Assembly: GCA_030068075.1 (NCBI GenBank)
Contig: CM057843.1
Location: forward strand, 13,348,001 to 13,412,000
Direction: 5' to 3'
DNA length: 64,000 bases
Source: Paguma larvata
Lineage: Eukaryota; Chordata; Mammalia; Carnivora; Viverridae
Both the position numbers and the translations under genes were made by a program. Shown piece after piece: positions 27,605 to 38,746 of the stretch. The notes below the pieces were generated by a model. The model saw nothing but the letters and a program-made list of their open reading frames with translations. It was not told where the DNA came from and did no database searches. Numbering within the stretch: position 1 is the stretch's first letter; the number at the start of each line of letters is the position of its first letter.

Positions 27605-27800
27605 CCACTAGTTCATTCATTCCCGCAACAAGTATGTCTCGAGCGACTCCTATGGCCCCGGCGCTGAGCTAGGAATTAAGGATACAGGGGCCCTGCTCTT
27701 ACGACGAGCAAACTAATAAACATGGAAACAAGAAAATACCCAAGATAAATTCAGGTGCTGAGGACTGCTGGGAGGACCTGCAACAGACTGCGGGAGGCGT
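27605..27800 (-). repeat. L2-like relic
   Basis: GTTCATTCATTC, then GCGCTGAGCTAGGAATTAAG and GGGGCCCTGCTCTTACGA: the usual reversed L2 end. Confidence 0.5.
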
Positions 27801-28254
27801 CTGAGCTGACATCCAGGTGGGAAGGATCCACGCTTAGGAGATCTGGGATAAAAACAAACACCTTATCCTCTGAAGGTGTTCCCCCCCATCGCCTTTAGTG
27901 CAAAGGCCCTGAAATGGGAAGAAAGTCGACTTGTGAAGGGCCAGAAATCAGGCCCTTGTGGCTGAAGCTTGGGGAACAAAGCAGAGGCACCAGAGAGGAG
28001 ACTTGAGGACCAAGGGTGAGAACAGCGAGGGGGGGGAAACAGATTCTTCACCTTGACGGTACGGATTTTACGAGTTTCAAACTGGGTTCTAGAAATCTGG
28101 TCCTGAGCCATTTGCTCACTCCGTCTGTGAAACCTGAAAGTAACGACTAGAGAAACCCATCTGGGGGAGATGAAGGGTACGTCCAAGAGCAGGTGGCGGG
28201 CATCTCGCAAGCCGCGCCCCTCCAATTCTCCCGCCCCCCACCCACACCCGAGGA

Positions 28255-28440
28255 CACGGTGCTGAAGCCGGACTGCCGGACTGCCGGGTTCAAACCCTGC
28301 CCTCCTCTTCCTAATGGGCAGCCCCGGTTACTGACACCTGTGTTTCTCAGTCCCCTCCTATAAAGCCCAGGAGTGAAGACAGTTCTGAACCCGTAGGGAG
28401 AGTTACAGGAGCCTCGAGACCCACACAGAGCACTCAGAAC
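28255..28440 (+). repeat. MIR relic
   Basis: Contains GGGTTCAAACCCTGCCCTCC and TTTCTCAGTCCCCTCCTATA in the forward MIR order. Confidence 0.5.
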
Positions 28441-28764
28441 CGGCCAGGCAGAGTGAGCACTGAAACCTCCTGCCGTTATTACAGAAACCTGGGGACCTTG
28501 GGGCCATCTCTGTCACCACTCAGGAACCTGGGCTGAGCACCCCTGGAGAACACAGCCCACGGCAGCCGTTTCCAACACGTGCTGGATGTTTCTGTCGGGG
28601 AAATGTCACTCTACGTGTAGCATGAGCCTCACCACAACCCCAGGGAAATACACCTGGTAAGTGTCCCCATGCCCAAGAATCTTCCCTGGACCTTTGTCCC
28701 ACAAGTGGAATCGGCCAGAAGTCTCCTAAGGGCACCACCCCGTTGAGTGCCATCTGGTTGTCCC

Positions 28765-28890
28765 ACAGGCAGATTCTGTGCCTCCTACTTTACAGAGAAG
28801 GAAACTGGGGCTCAGAGAGCTAAGGGGTCTAAGGTCCCCCAACCATAAGAGTCAGAATCTGCACTCAGGTTTACCTTTAGGTCCAAAGCG
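28765..28890 (-). repeat. MIR relic
   Basis: Reversed MIR core: TTTACAGAGAAGGAAACTGG and CTCAGAGAGCTAAGGGGTCT. Confidence 0.6.
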
Positions 28891-29519
28891 TGTTCCCAGA
28901 ACGCTGCGCTAACTAAAAGCACGAGTCGCCCACCTCCGGTGCGTGTTCCCTCGAGTAAGAAATTTTAAATGTGTTTCCGTAAGAACCTGAACTGGTGTTT
29001 CCAGTCCAGCAACTGCCCGACTAAAGACACGTTTGTGCTGGTCTCAGCGGCCCAAGGGTCACTTAACTTCCAGGACCTTGAAGCACAGGGCACCAGGCCA
29101 AGAACCCTACAGTTGCGGCGTTTGTCCCCGAGAACCGGGGCGGGGGGGGGGGGGTGACAGATTGCAGGCAACAGGCGCTGAGCCTCTCCCCCGCAGGGAT
29201 CGGTTCACACTCCAAAAGCGGCGCGACCATATATATGCAATGGGTGAGCGCAGAGCCTTTGAGAGCTTCCGTGTGATTGCGGGCTCTGCCATTTTGCCAT
29301 CTGCAGGGTCGCGCCTAAGTCGGCTCTTCTCTTCGAGCCTCACCTACCGCCTCTGTAACATGGGCCACGTGATAGCACTCCACCTGCAGCTCTGCTGAGA
29401 GGATACCGTAGCGAGGGGAAGGGCTGCACTTAAATCTAAATTGTCTACCAGAAAAGCGCTCAGCAGGGAGCGACTCCTCTATCAGCAATAAGCCTCCGCA
29501 TCTGTGTCAAAGGCCGAGC
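28891..29519. other. Unique sequence upstream of CpG island
   Basis: No mobile element or gene recognised. A G run of about 17 bases with one interruption lies near 29138-29155. Confidence 0.5.
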
Positions 29520-30110
29520 CCACCACCCGTGTCGCGCCCTCCGGTGACCGGGCACCCGGCACCCGGGCTCGCCGCCGTCCCACCCCTCATCCCAGGCACT
29601 AGTAAAGCGCTCCTCACCTTTTCCGGCTTCTCAGACCCTCGCGGGAAGCGTGGCGGCAAGGCGCACACAACAAAGCGCCCCGAGAGCGTTGGGGACACCG
29701 AGGTCCTGACACCCGAAGCCGCCCTCCTACCGGAACAGTGTTCCGCACACCAGCCGGGCGACCCCGAGGCCCCACGCCGCCGCCGCCGCTGCCACTCCGA
29801 GACCCGCCGACCCGCGCCCGGCAGTGTGCCCGCCACGTGACACCTGCGTGTGAGTCCGGAACCCAGAACTTGGCGCGCCGCGACTCGCGCACCACTCGGT
29901 GCCTTGGGCTCCCTGCCCGGCCCCGCCCCGAGAGACGCCCAATCAGAGTGTGCGGGCCCACCCCCCCGCAAGGCGCAGGCGCCATTGGCTGCAACGGAGC
30001 GGGGGGCGGAGCTTCCCGGCCCCGCCCCGCCCGGAAAGGCTGCAGCTGTTCCTCTGGTCTCTGGCTGCGGGCTGGGAGCGGGAGTTTCCCGGGCGACAGC
30101 GGAGGGACTT
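29520..30110 (-). promoter_or_regulatory. SHMT1: CpG island, probable SHMT1 promoter
   Basis: Dense CpG and GC over about 590 bases. A minus-strand CCAAT box (ATTGG at 29984-29988) sits next to GC boxes near 30003-30032. There is a plus-strand CCAAT at 29939-29943 and no TATA box. It lies upstream of the SHMT1 coding exons on the right side, and nothing else between could be the promoter. The plus-strand CCAAT leaves room for bidirectional activity. Confidence 0.65.
29618..29930 (-). other. SHMT1: Putative untranslated first exon of SHMT1
   Basis: The left edge is a good donor, AAAAG then GTGAGG, at 29617-29616. The right edge is only approximate because the transcription start is not visible. 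Other weaker donors exist in the island. Exon 2 has 19 untranslated bases after a strong acceptor, which requires an upstream leader exon. Confidence 0.4.
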
Positions 30111-30230
30111 TCTCGGTTAATTAGGGTAGGCCATAGGATTAGGGCTGAATTTGGTGGCTTATATTTGACACATTGTCCTACTTACAGTTTAGCAGTGATC
30201 ATGTAACTAGCACAAATGCGGGTTTTAATT

Positions 30231-30450
30231 CTTTTTTTAAATGTTTATTTATTTTTGAGAGGGGCAAATGTTTATTTATTTTTGTCAGTGGAGAAGGGGC
30301 AGAGAGAGAGGGAGACACAGAATCCCAAGCAGGCTCCAGGCTCTGAGCTGTCAGCACAGAGCCTAACGCGGGGCTCGAACTCACAGGCCACGAGATCATG
30401 ACCTGAGTCGAAGTCGGATGCTTAACCGACTGAGCCACCCAGGGGCCCCC
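30231..30450 (-). mobile_element. tRNA-Lys SINE with duplicated tail motif
   Basis: The AATGTTTATTTATTTTTG tail block occurs twice, about 27 bases apart, so a local duplication extended the tail side. Confidence 0.9.
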
Positions 30451-30455
30451 CCGGG

Positions 30456-30511
30456 AGATCCTGACCTGAGCCGAAGTCCCACGCTTAACCGAGAGAGTAC
30501 CCAGGCGCGCC
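30456..30511 (-). mobile_element. SINE head fragment
   Basis: Only CTGACCTGAGCCGAAGTC through CCAGGCGC remains, tandem to the previous copy and next to the telomeric repeat. Confidence 0.7.
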
Positions 30512-30530
30512 CGGGTTCGAACTCTTGATT

Positions 30531-30553
30531 CTAACCCTAACCCTAACCCTAAC
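30531..30553 (-). repeat. Interstitial telomeric repeat (TTAGGG)n
   Basis: 23 bases of unbroken CCCTAA units on the plus strand (about 3.8 units), between a SINE fragment and ordinary sequence. Confidence 0.9.
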
Positions 30554-31456
30554 TCTCCACGTATGGAGTCCTAGACCAGTCAGTTCTCTTGAGTTTCATC
30601 TTGGGCGACTTTGAAATGGAGATAATTATATCTGCTGACAGGAGGATTGATAGACAAATCTGAAACATTTAATGCTGTTTATTCATTATAAATGCACATT
30701 ATAAGGGCTCAACAAATAATAAAAATCAAGGGTTGCCCAGTATAGGGAAAAGAGCTGACAAACATTTTCTCCCTGACCAAAGTCCAGTCACACTCCCCTG
30801 ACCTCCTTTTCAGCTACTCTTTTGGAAAGACTTCTGTGTTTGTCCAATTTTAGGAAGAATTCAGCTAAGGCAATTAACCAGAACCACCCCCACCCCCCTC
30901 CGTATCTGGTTGGATTCCTTACCCTCCACCATCCTTGGTGACGTGGATCACCCTGGCCTGGTCACTTCAACCAGAATCCCTCTTCCCCCCCGCCCCCCCC
31001 ATGTTTCCTGTTAGTAATTCTCCACCCGCTGATCTGCTGCTCCTTGGCTGTAAGTTCCCAATCACCCACGATGTATTCAGAGTTTAGCCCGGTCTCTCTT
31101 CCCCACTGCGGTAGTCCATGCAGCAAATTTGGTTTCTGGTAAGGGCCCTCTTCCTGGCTTGTATACGGCTCCCTTCTCTCTGTGTCCTCACATGGCCCTT
31201 CCTTGTGTGTGTGCACAGAGAGAGACAGCAAGGTCTCTGGTATCTCTTCTCGTAAGGACACTAATCTCATTGGATCAAGACCCCACCTGTGTGCTCTCAC
31301 TTACCCTTAATTACCTCCTAAAGACCCTATCTCCAAGTACAGTCAAATCATGGGTTAGGCGTGCAACCTATGAATTTGGGGTGGGGGTGGGGGAAGGGAG
31401 AAATGACACAAGTCATTCCATACCCGACGGAATGGCTAAAAATAAAAAACAGTGCT
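30554..31456. other. Intergenic, no recognised gene
   Basis: Mixed sequence with C-rich runs near 30885 and 30985. The part 30900-31380 resembles a decayed dispersed element, but I cannot name it. Confidence 0.4.
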
Positions 31457-31599
31457 GGGGCGCCTGGGTGTCTCAGTCGGTTAAGTGTCTGGCTCTTGAT
31501 TTCAGCTCAGGTGTTGATCTCAAGGTGGTGAGTTCAAGCCGTGCGTTGGGCTCCATGCTGGGCCTGGAGTCTACTTAAAAACAAATAAAGAAATAAAAA
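31457..31599 (+). mobile_element. Short-form tRNA SINE
   Basis: Head GGGGCGCCTGGGTGTCTCAG, then the short GGCCTGGAGTCTACTTAAAA ending. Confidence 0.85.
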
Positions 31600-31895
31600 T
31601 AACGCTAATGCCAAATGCTGGAGAAGAAGCTAAGAAACTGGATCTCAGACATTACTGATAGAGATGTAAAGTGATACAGTCACTCTGGAAAATAGTTTGT
31701 CGGTGTCTTAACAAACTAAACACACACTTTCCATATTGCCTAGCAATCATACTCCTGGGCATTGATTTACCCAGAAAAAGGAAAACTTTAGTCCACACAA
31801 CCTATATGTACACGTGCATAGCAGCTTTGTTTGTAATACCCCCGAACTGGAAACCTTCATCAGGTGAATGGTTAAACCAACTGTTATGCGAGCTC
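31600..31895 (+). mobile_element. L1 3' region fragment
   Basis: CCAAATGCTGGAGAAGAAGC, AGTCACTCTGGAAAATAGTT and TACTCCTGGGCATTGATTTA follow the forward order of mammalian L1. Confidence 0.7.
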
Positions 31896-31903
31896 TTCGT
31901 TTT

Positions 31904-31979
31904 CTTTTTTTTTTTTTAATTTTTTTTTAACATTTATTTATTTTTGAGAGACATAGAGGCAGAGTATGAGCAGGGGAAG

Positions 31980-32021
<42 letters not shown>

Positions 32022-32153
32022 CAGAATCTGAAGCAGGGTCCAGGCTCTGAGTCGTCAGCACAGAGCCCGACGCGGGTCTCAAACTCACAGACTGTGAGAT
32101 CATGGCCTGAGCTGAAGTCGGAGGCTCAACCGATGGAGCTACCCAGGCGCCCT
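31904..32153 (-). mobile_element. tRNA-Lys SINE
   Basis: Perfect GCTCTTCGTTTT at 31892-31903 and 32154-32165. Contains a GA run of about 36 bases. Confidence 0.95.
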
Positions 32154-32371
32154 GCTCTTCGTTTTTCCATTCCCTATTTACAGAACTCAAGATTCTAAAA
32201 CCAAGAGGCAGATCCGAAATGGTAACGTAGCCTTGTCCTTCAGAGAGTGATAGGGTAACCTAAAAAGCAGCTTCAAAAAGATGAAGAGGGTCAGAAAGAA
32301 GAAGGTAACCAAGAAAAGGGCCAGACAACCAAGAGGGAAACACAAAAGTTGAATCGAAAGGGAGAATTTCA

Positions 32372-32604
32372 GGGGCGCCTGGGTGGCTCAGTCGGTTGGG
32401 TGTCGGACTTCAGCTCAGGTCATGATCTCACAGTCTGTGAGTTCGAGCCCCGCGTCGGGCTCTGTGTTGACAGCTTGGAGCCTGGGGCCTGCTTTGAATT
32501 CTGTGTCTCCCTCTCTCTCTGCCCCTCCCCTGATCATGCTTTGTCTCTCCTGCTCTCAAAAATAAATAAAACATTTTTAAAAAAAAATAAAAATAAAAAA
32601 AAAA
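32372..32604 (+). mobile_element. tRNA-Lys SINE
   Basis: AAAGGGAGAATTTCA at 32357-32371, repeated at about 32605-32619. Confidence 0.94.
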
Positions 32605-32785
32605 AAAGGGAGAATTTCAGCTAACAGAGGGGTCACGTCGAGCCTCTGATTCTGAAGAAGGGGGACATGATCAAGAAGGTGAAAAAAAGAGAAAAGGTGG
32701 AGGAAAATTTCAAACTCCTCATAGAAGGAGTGTTTTGAAAGGCTGACATGAGAAAAGAAGCAGCAAATAGGAAATGCAATGTATC

Positions 32786-32990
32786 GGGACGCCTGGGTGG
32801 TTAAGCGTCCAACTTCAGCTCAGGTCATGATCTCAGGGTCCATGAGTTTGAGCCTCAAGTCAGTTTGAGCCCCACGTGGGGCTCTGTGCTGACAGCTCAG
32901 CGCCTGGAGCAACGTTCGGATTCTGTGTCTCCCTCTCTCTCTGCCCCTCCCCCCCCAAAATGAATAAATGTTAAAAACAATATTTAAAAA
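32786..32990 (+). mobile_element. tRNA-Lys SINE with internal duplication
   Basis: Missing part of the head (GGGTGGTTAAGC). The AGTTTGAGCC motif of the B box occurs twice (around 32845 and 32862). Confidence 0.88.
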
Positions 32991-33599
32991 AGAAAGAAAA
33001 TGCAAGCAAGACAGTGGGAACCGAGCGCTAAATAACATGTAATCTACCGTAATGAAAATACATCTCTTTTTGCTCCCGCAGGACTAATTCAGTTGCCAAA
33101 AAGAGAATACAGATAGAGCAAACAAGGGATGAAGATCTTGAGAGAGAGAGGCATTGGACCGAATATTCCAGATTCTACATCGAGGACTTCATTGTTACTA
33201 GCATTATTCCTGTGTTATAACCATTTAAAATTTTGTCCCATAAGATACACACTACTCATTGAGCCAAGCTATCATCCCGTTAGAAGTTTTTTATCAAGCT
33301 TAAGATGAGGCTTTGTGTTTGGAAGTTATAAGTTCAGGTGAAGATAACGATTGTCCATCATTTCGCTTAGAAAACCTTTAAAAATGTATTTTGTTTTGTT
33401 CAGGTGTTAAAGCTGAAATGGCTGATGCACCCCCAGAGAATGGGACAATTGTGCCCTTTCTTGACATTCTTTTGTCGTGTAATTCTTTAGCATCCTAATA
33501 ATAGTTTTTTTTTAAATCCTGAGAGATTAAACAGTAGACTTGAAAGAAAAAGAACTGTAGCGAAATGTTAAATTTAAAAAATCCTAAGTAAAAATATAG

Positions 33600-34091
33600 T
33601 TATGGCTTGCTTACATGGTTAAACAAGCATCCATACCACGGAATACCAGGCAGCAATACACAGTCCTGAGCTGTCGGATGGCTCTCAAGGGCATGATATT
33701 ACATGAAAAAAGACCATCTCAAAGGTCATATACTGTGTGATTCCGTGTCTATGACATTCTTAACATGACATAAGTAGAGAAATGGAGAACAAATTGCTCA
33801 TTGCCAGAGTGGGGTTGGGGCATGAAATATATATAAAGGGGTAAAATGACAGAGATCTTTGTGGAATAGTTTTGTTTTGATTGTGATGGGAATTACATGA
33901 ATCTATACATCTGATAAAACGGCAGTGAACTATACACACATATTTTATCAATGTAAATGTCCTGATTTGGTATTGTCCTATAGTTATGGAAGATGAAGCC
34001 ATGGGAGAAACTGGGCGAAGGGTACATAGGCCCTCTTTGCACTATCTTCGAAATTTCCTGTGAATTGCGATTATTTTGAAATTAAAAAAAA
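33600..34091 (+). mobile_element. L1 3' UTR
   Basis: CCATACCACGGAATACCAGG through TTCCTGTGAATTGCGATTA, then an A-rich end: an old L1 3' terminus. Confidence 0.65.
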
Positions 34092-34291
34092 ACTTTTTTA
34101 AAGTTAATTTATTTTGAGAGTGAGAGAGAGCATGAGTGGGGGTAGGGGTGGAGGGAGAGGAGAGAGAGAATCCCAAGCAGGCTCCATGCTGTCAGTGCAG
34201 GGCCCAATGTAGGACTTGATCTCACGAACCATGAGATCATGACCTGAGCCACAGCTGGATGCTCAACTAACGTAGCTACCCAGGCACCCCT
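34092..34291 (-). mobile_element. tRNA-Lys SINE, diverged
   Basis: Minus copy with altered head (ACTAACGTAGCTACCCAGGC). Confidence 0.85.
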
Positions 34292-34319
34292 GGAACGAAG
34301 TCCACACCTTTAAAAGAAG

Positions 34320-35490
34320 ACAACAAAGTCTAGCTATTCAACAAATAACATCCACAGCATCCTGTATCCCATCAAAAGTTAGTAGACAAGCCAAGAAGCA
34401 GAAAAATGTGACCCATAACTAGGAAAAACCACTGATGAATAGAAACAGATGCAGAAATGACAGAGGTGTTGAAACTAGCAGATAAGAAAATTAAAAACAG
34501 CTTCATAATTGCACTCAACCATTTACAAAATTCATGAATACAGTGAGAAGGGAAATCGATGAAATCAAAGCTTTAGAAACATCAATAAACTTGAGGAGAC
34601 TCTAGCTAGAATAATCAAGAAGAGAGAATACATAAATGACTAATATCAGGATGGAAAAAGTAGACATCACTACCTATCATAGAAGCACTGAAAGAAAAAA
34701 CAAGAGAATTAAATGAAATGGGACAAATTCCTTGAAAGGCACACATTACCAAAACTGACTCAGAAGAAATAGAAATTATGAATAATCTTATATCAAGTAA
34801 GGAATTTGAATTCATATTTTTAAGAAGTTCCCACAAATAGGGGCGCCTGGGTGGCTCAGTCGGTTGGGCGGCCGACTTCGGTCCAGGTCATGATCTCGCA
34901 GTCTGTGAGTTCGAGCCCCACGTCGGGCTCTGTGCTGATGGCTCAGAGCCTGGAGCCTACTTTTGATTCTGTGTCTCCCTCTCTCTCTGCCCTTCCCCTG
35001 TTCACGCTGTGCCTCTATGTCTCTCAAAAATAAATAAACATTAAAAAAAAAAAAAAAGAAGTTCCCACAAATAAAACTCCAGGCCCACATAATTTTCCCA
35101 CCTAGGAAAATTTTAAGAAATAAATAATGCCAATTCCATACAAAGTCTTTCAGAAAAATAGAGAAGTAGAAAACACCTGTCAACACATGTTACGAGCCCA
35201 GCATAACTTATTACAAAAACCTGACAAAAACCATTAGAAGTAAAGAAAACTACAGACCAATATCCCTCACAGACGGAGATGCAAAAGTCCTTAACAAAAT
35301 CTTAACAAACTGAATCCAGCAAAATATAAAAATAATCACGTGTTTGTTCAAGGGGGGTTTATCCCAGAAATGCCAAGTTTATTTCAACATTTGAATATCA
35401 GTGCAATTCACCATATAGATAGAATAAAGGTGAAAAAAATACGATCATCACGATACGTGCAGAAAAAAAGCACTGGTCAGATTTAGCACC
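34320..35490 (+). mobile_element. L1 fragment including ORF2 reverse-transcriptase remnant
   Basis: The early part has AGAAATGACAGAGGTGTTGA. The later part encodes a broken YRPISLTDGDAKVLNKIL, the conserved reverse-transcriptase block of L1 ORF2, followed by a GGFIPEM remnant. Stops and frameshifts show it is dead. Split by the SINE 34840-35055. Confidence 0.8.
34840..35055 (+). mobile_element. tRNA-Lys SINE inside L1
   Basis: Perfect AAGAAGTTCCCACAAATA (18 bases) at 34822-34839 and 35056-35073. Confidence 0.96.
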
Positions 35491-35492
35491 CA

Positions 35493-35700
35493 ATTTATTT
35501 TTAATGTTTATTTATTTTGCGGAAGAGACAGAGTGCAAGTGGGGGAGGGGTAGAGAGAGAGGGAGACACAGAATACCAAGCAGGCTCCAGGCTCTGAGCC
35601 GTCAGCACAGAGCCCGACGCGGGGCTCGAACCCACAGACGGTGAGATCATTACCTGAGCCGAAGTCGGCCGCTCAACCGACTGAGCCACCCAGGCGCCCC
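35493..35700 (-). mobile_element. tRNA-Lys SINE
   Basis: Complete minus copy ending GGCGCCCC at 35700, at the right edge of the L1 fragment. Confidence 0.92.
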
Positions 35701-36739
35701 AATAATGTATTATCCTAAAACTATGTGAATGTGGTCTCTCTCTCTCTCAAAATATGTCATTGTACTGCATTCCCCCTTCTCGTGATGATGGCAGATGAAA
35801 ACCCGTCTATGTGACGAGATGATGTGAGGTGGATGACATAGGGCAATGTGATGCAGTGTTAGGCTACTATATATGTCAGAAGGAGGGTAGAAGACAGAGG
35901 AAGGAGGATCCCCTATCTGCTTCTGGACAGAGGTTGCCTCTGGGTAACTGAAATCCCAGAAAGTAAAACCATGGATAAGGGGGGAATCTACTAGAACTGG
36001 TTTCGTTAGTGTTTTAGGGTTTTTTGTTTTTGTTTTTGTTTTTTTTTTAGCCATTCTACTAGAGTAGTGGAATGTTACTTTGGTTCTTGTTTGCATCTTC
36101 CCACTGTCTCATGAGGTTGAACATCCTTTCATATGTTTACTTGCCTTCTATGTATCTTTTTTGGTGAAGTATCCATTGAGATCTTCTACCATTAAAAAAA
36201 AGAACCTTAACCGGGGGATAAATGATATATAATAAACTGTGCATATTCAAAGGGTACAATTTGATAAATTTTGATATATATCCATAAACCCATTAGCGCA
36301 ATTAAAATAAAATAATGAAGATAAACCTCATGTCCAAAAGTTTCTTCATACTGGAACCCCCATCCATATACCACACAATGACCAGCAAGAGAGAGAACTT
36401 CTGGTCCTCCAACGATCTCTTGAAACTCTTGGATTCATTTTGATCGAATCGGTTTATCTCATATGCTGTCATTAAGTGGACCAATCGGACGTCCTGCGAG
36501 CTGGGGACAGTGTCTGTCTCCAGGCAACTTCCTGCCACACAGCGGGGGGCAGGAGACAATGAATGTAGGACTTCCGTGTCAGAGCCAGCGGACAACCACC
36601 GAACTTTCAGCAGGGATGGAACTCAGCTGCCAGGCATTTTGAAAATAAATCAGTCCGCTGTGGAGGACAGATGGGAGAAGGGCCAGAGTGACAAGGAAAG
36701 GCAATGAGGAGATCATTGCCTTCAAGAGAAATTATCTAG
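35701..36739. other. Intergenic AT-rich stretch
   Basis: No gene recognised. Around 36060-36300 it contains L1-like antisense phrases such as GAGGTTGAACATCC and TTTGATATATATCCATAAAC. Confidence 0.4.
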
Positions 36740-36950
36740 AGGCGTCTGGGCGGCTCAGTCAGTTAAGCATCCGACTTCGGCTCAGGTCACGATCTCGGCA
36801 TCCTTGGGTTTGAGTCCCGCATCAGGTGCTGCGCTGCCAGCTCAGAGCCTGGAGCCTGCTTCCAATTCTGTGTCTCCCTCTTTCTCTCTGCCCTTCTCCC
36901 ACTGGCGTTCTGTCTCTCTCTCTCCAGAACGAATAAACATGGAAAACAAT
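36740..36950 (+). mobile_element. tRNA-Lys SINE
   Basis: Full copy with head GAGGCGTCTGGGCGGCTCAG. Confidence 0.9.
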
Positions 36951-36974
36951 TTGTTTTCTAAGTTTTTCCTTTGT

Positions 36975-37190
36975 TTTTAAAGGACACATTTATACCGTTG
37001 ACTGTGTGTCAAAAATCGTTCTAAAGACAATTTAATACAGGCATTGACTCATTGGAACATGACAACCCTATGAGGTAGGCCTATTTTTTATTCACTAGTT
37101 ACAGATGGGGAAACTAAAATGGAGAGACAGTAGGTAACTTAGCCAAGGTCAGTAGCTAGTAAATATTACAGCCGCATCCTGGGATGGGAA
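36975..37190 (-). repeat. MIR relic
   Basis: Well preserved reversed MIR: CCCTATGAGGTAGGCCTATT, AGATGGGGAAACT, TAACTTAGCCAAGGTCAGTA. Confidence 0.7.
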
Positions 37191-37457
37191 AAAGGTAACA
37201 AGAAAAAGACCAAACAGACGAGGAGCCACGTGGGTCCCAGAATTCTACTGAGATACGGACGTCTGTCCTGTGTTGTTAACATCTGCTAAGACACAGCCTT
37301 CCTCAGAGGCAGGAGCCGGGACTTGGGACCGTTCAGTGGAATCCTCAGCACCTGACAGAGGGCCTACGCACTCGGTACGTCCCGTAGCGGTGGAAGAATG
37401 AATCAGTGGCGAGAACTGTATCAGTGTACACGGATAATTTAAAAATATTTTATTTGT

Positions 37458-37590
37458 AGGGGCACCTGGCTGGCTCCTTTGGTAGAGCGTGTGACTCTCC
37501 ATCTTGGGGTGGTGAGTTCGAGCCCCGTGATGGGGGTAGAGTTTACTTAATAAAAATAAATAAATGAACAAATGAATAATAAAAATAAAG
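37458..37590 (+). mobile_element. Short-form tRNA SINE
   Basis: Perfect ATATTTTATTTG at 37445-37456 and 37591-37602. Short ending GGGGGTAGAGTTTACTTAAT. Confidence 0.92.
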
Positions 37591-37726
37591 ATATTTTATT
37601 TGAAAATAATTTCAAATTTACAGCAAATTTCTGAGAATCAGAATAATTGAACATTTGTGTATCCTTTCCTTTACCCATAATCTTGGGTTGCTAACATCTT
37701 GCCCCATTAGCTTTAATACATAGTAA

Positions 37727-38070
37727 CGTAACTATAATATATAATATTATGTATGCTAACATAATGACATATAATGTATAATAATTATAATGTATATAAT
37801 TATTATATTATATATTATATATAATAATTATATATTAATAATATATTATAATATATAAATATTAAATTATAATTATATATTATAGCTTTAATATATATAA
37901 TATAGCTATAATATACATGTACTAATTTCATATATTCTAGTATATATTATGTATGATTATATATTATGTATTATAGCTATATATAGTTTTATAATGTAAC
38001 ATATGTAATTATATACAAGACAATTACAATAATATAGAGCTATAATATACGATAATTATATATATATATA
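37727..38070. repeat. AT-rich low-complexity tract
   Basis: About 340 bases almost wholly A and T, made of TATAAT, ATTATA and ATATAT variants. Confidence 0.92.
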
Positions 38071-38071
38071 T

Positions 38072-38652
38072 ATTTGACCCTTGACAATATATGGGTTTGA
38101 GAAGCACGGGTCCACTTATATAATTAAAAAAGTTTTTTTTTTTTATAAAAGCAGTACAGTACTATAAATGTGTTTTCTCTTCTTTATGATTTTCTTATTT
38201 TTAATTTTTTTAATGTTTATTTATTTTTGAGAGAGAGAGACAGAGAGACAGTGTGAGTTGGAGAGGAGCAGAGAGAAGAGGGAGACACAGAATCCGAAGC
38301 AGGCTCCAGGCTCTGAGCTGTCAGCACAGAGCCCGACAGGGGGCTCGAACCCCTGAGCTGTGAGATCGTGACCTGAGCCGAAGTCAGATTCTTAACCAAC
38401 TGAGCCGCCCAGGTGCCCCTCTTCTTTATGATTTTCTTAATAACATTTCCTTTTCTCTAGGTTACTTTATAAGAATACAATACATATAACATACAAAATA
38501 TGTGTTTATCGACTGTTTTGTTATCAGTGAGGCTTCCTGTCAATGGTAGCCTATTAGTGGTTAAATTTGGGGGGAGTCAAAAGTCAGACATGGATTTTCA
38601 GCTGCACAGGGGCTGGTGCCCTTAACCCCTGTGTTGTGCAAAGGTCAAGTGT
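38072..38652 (+). mobile_element. Tigger-family (MER2-like) DNA transposon relic
   Basis: Left end TTGACCCTTGACAATATATG and right end CCCCTGTGTTGTGCAAAGGT are inverted-repeat ends of the MER2 type. The interior has AGTACAGTACTATAAATGTG, TAACATACAAAATATGTGTT and GGGGGAGTCAAAAGTCA. It is a non-autonomous element with no transposase frame. A SINE splits it. Confidence 0.8.
38198..38418 (-). mobile_element. tRNA-Lys SINE inside the Tigger-like relic
   Basis: Perfect 21-base duplication at 38177-38197 and 38419-38439 (core CTTCTTTATGATTTTCTTA), the longest in the window. Confidence 0.97.
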
Positions 38653-38746
38653 ACATTTTTATTGAATCATTTGAGTGTAAGGTCACCACGTATCAAGCCT
38701 TTTATCCCTAAATACTCAGCGTATCCCCTTAAGAAATTCTCTCACA

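Larger units (their letters stand above)
21876..29617 (-). other. Probable SHMT1 intron 1
   Basis: 7.7 kb between exon 2 and the CpG island. It contains eight SINEs, an L1 fragment, L2/MIR relics and an AT microsatellite. The long stretch 24780-25800 has no recognisable element; it is moderately AT-rich and unique-looking. Confidence 0.6.
32190..33600 (+). pseudogene. Unidentified decayed coding-like sequence (possible retrocopy)
   Basis: Between two SINEs, purine-rich codon-like stretches would read as Lys/Arg/Ser-rich peptide pieces (for example RKGPDNQEGN, then VESKGRISANR) but carry many stops and frame changes. The following 33000-33600 is AT-rich, like an untranslated tail. I do not recognise a parent gene. 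It could equally be an old retroelement. Confidence 0.25.

Noticed and set aside
34320..35490. Possible active L1 ORF2
   Set aside because: Only short reverse-transcriptase blocks remain, with several stops and a SINE insertion.
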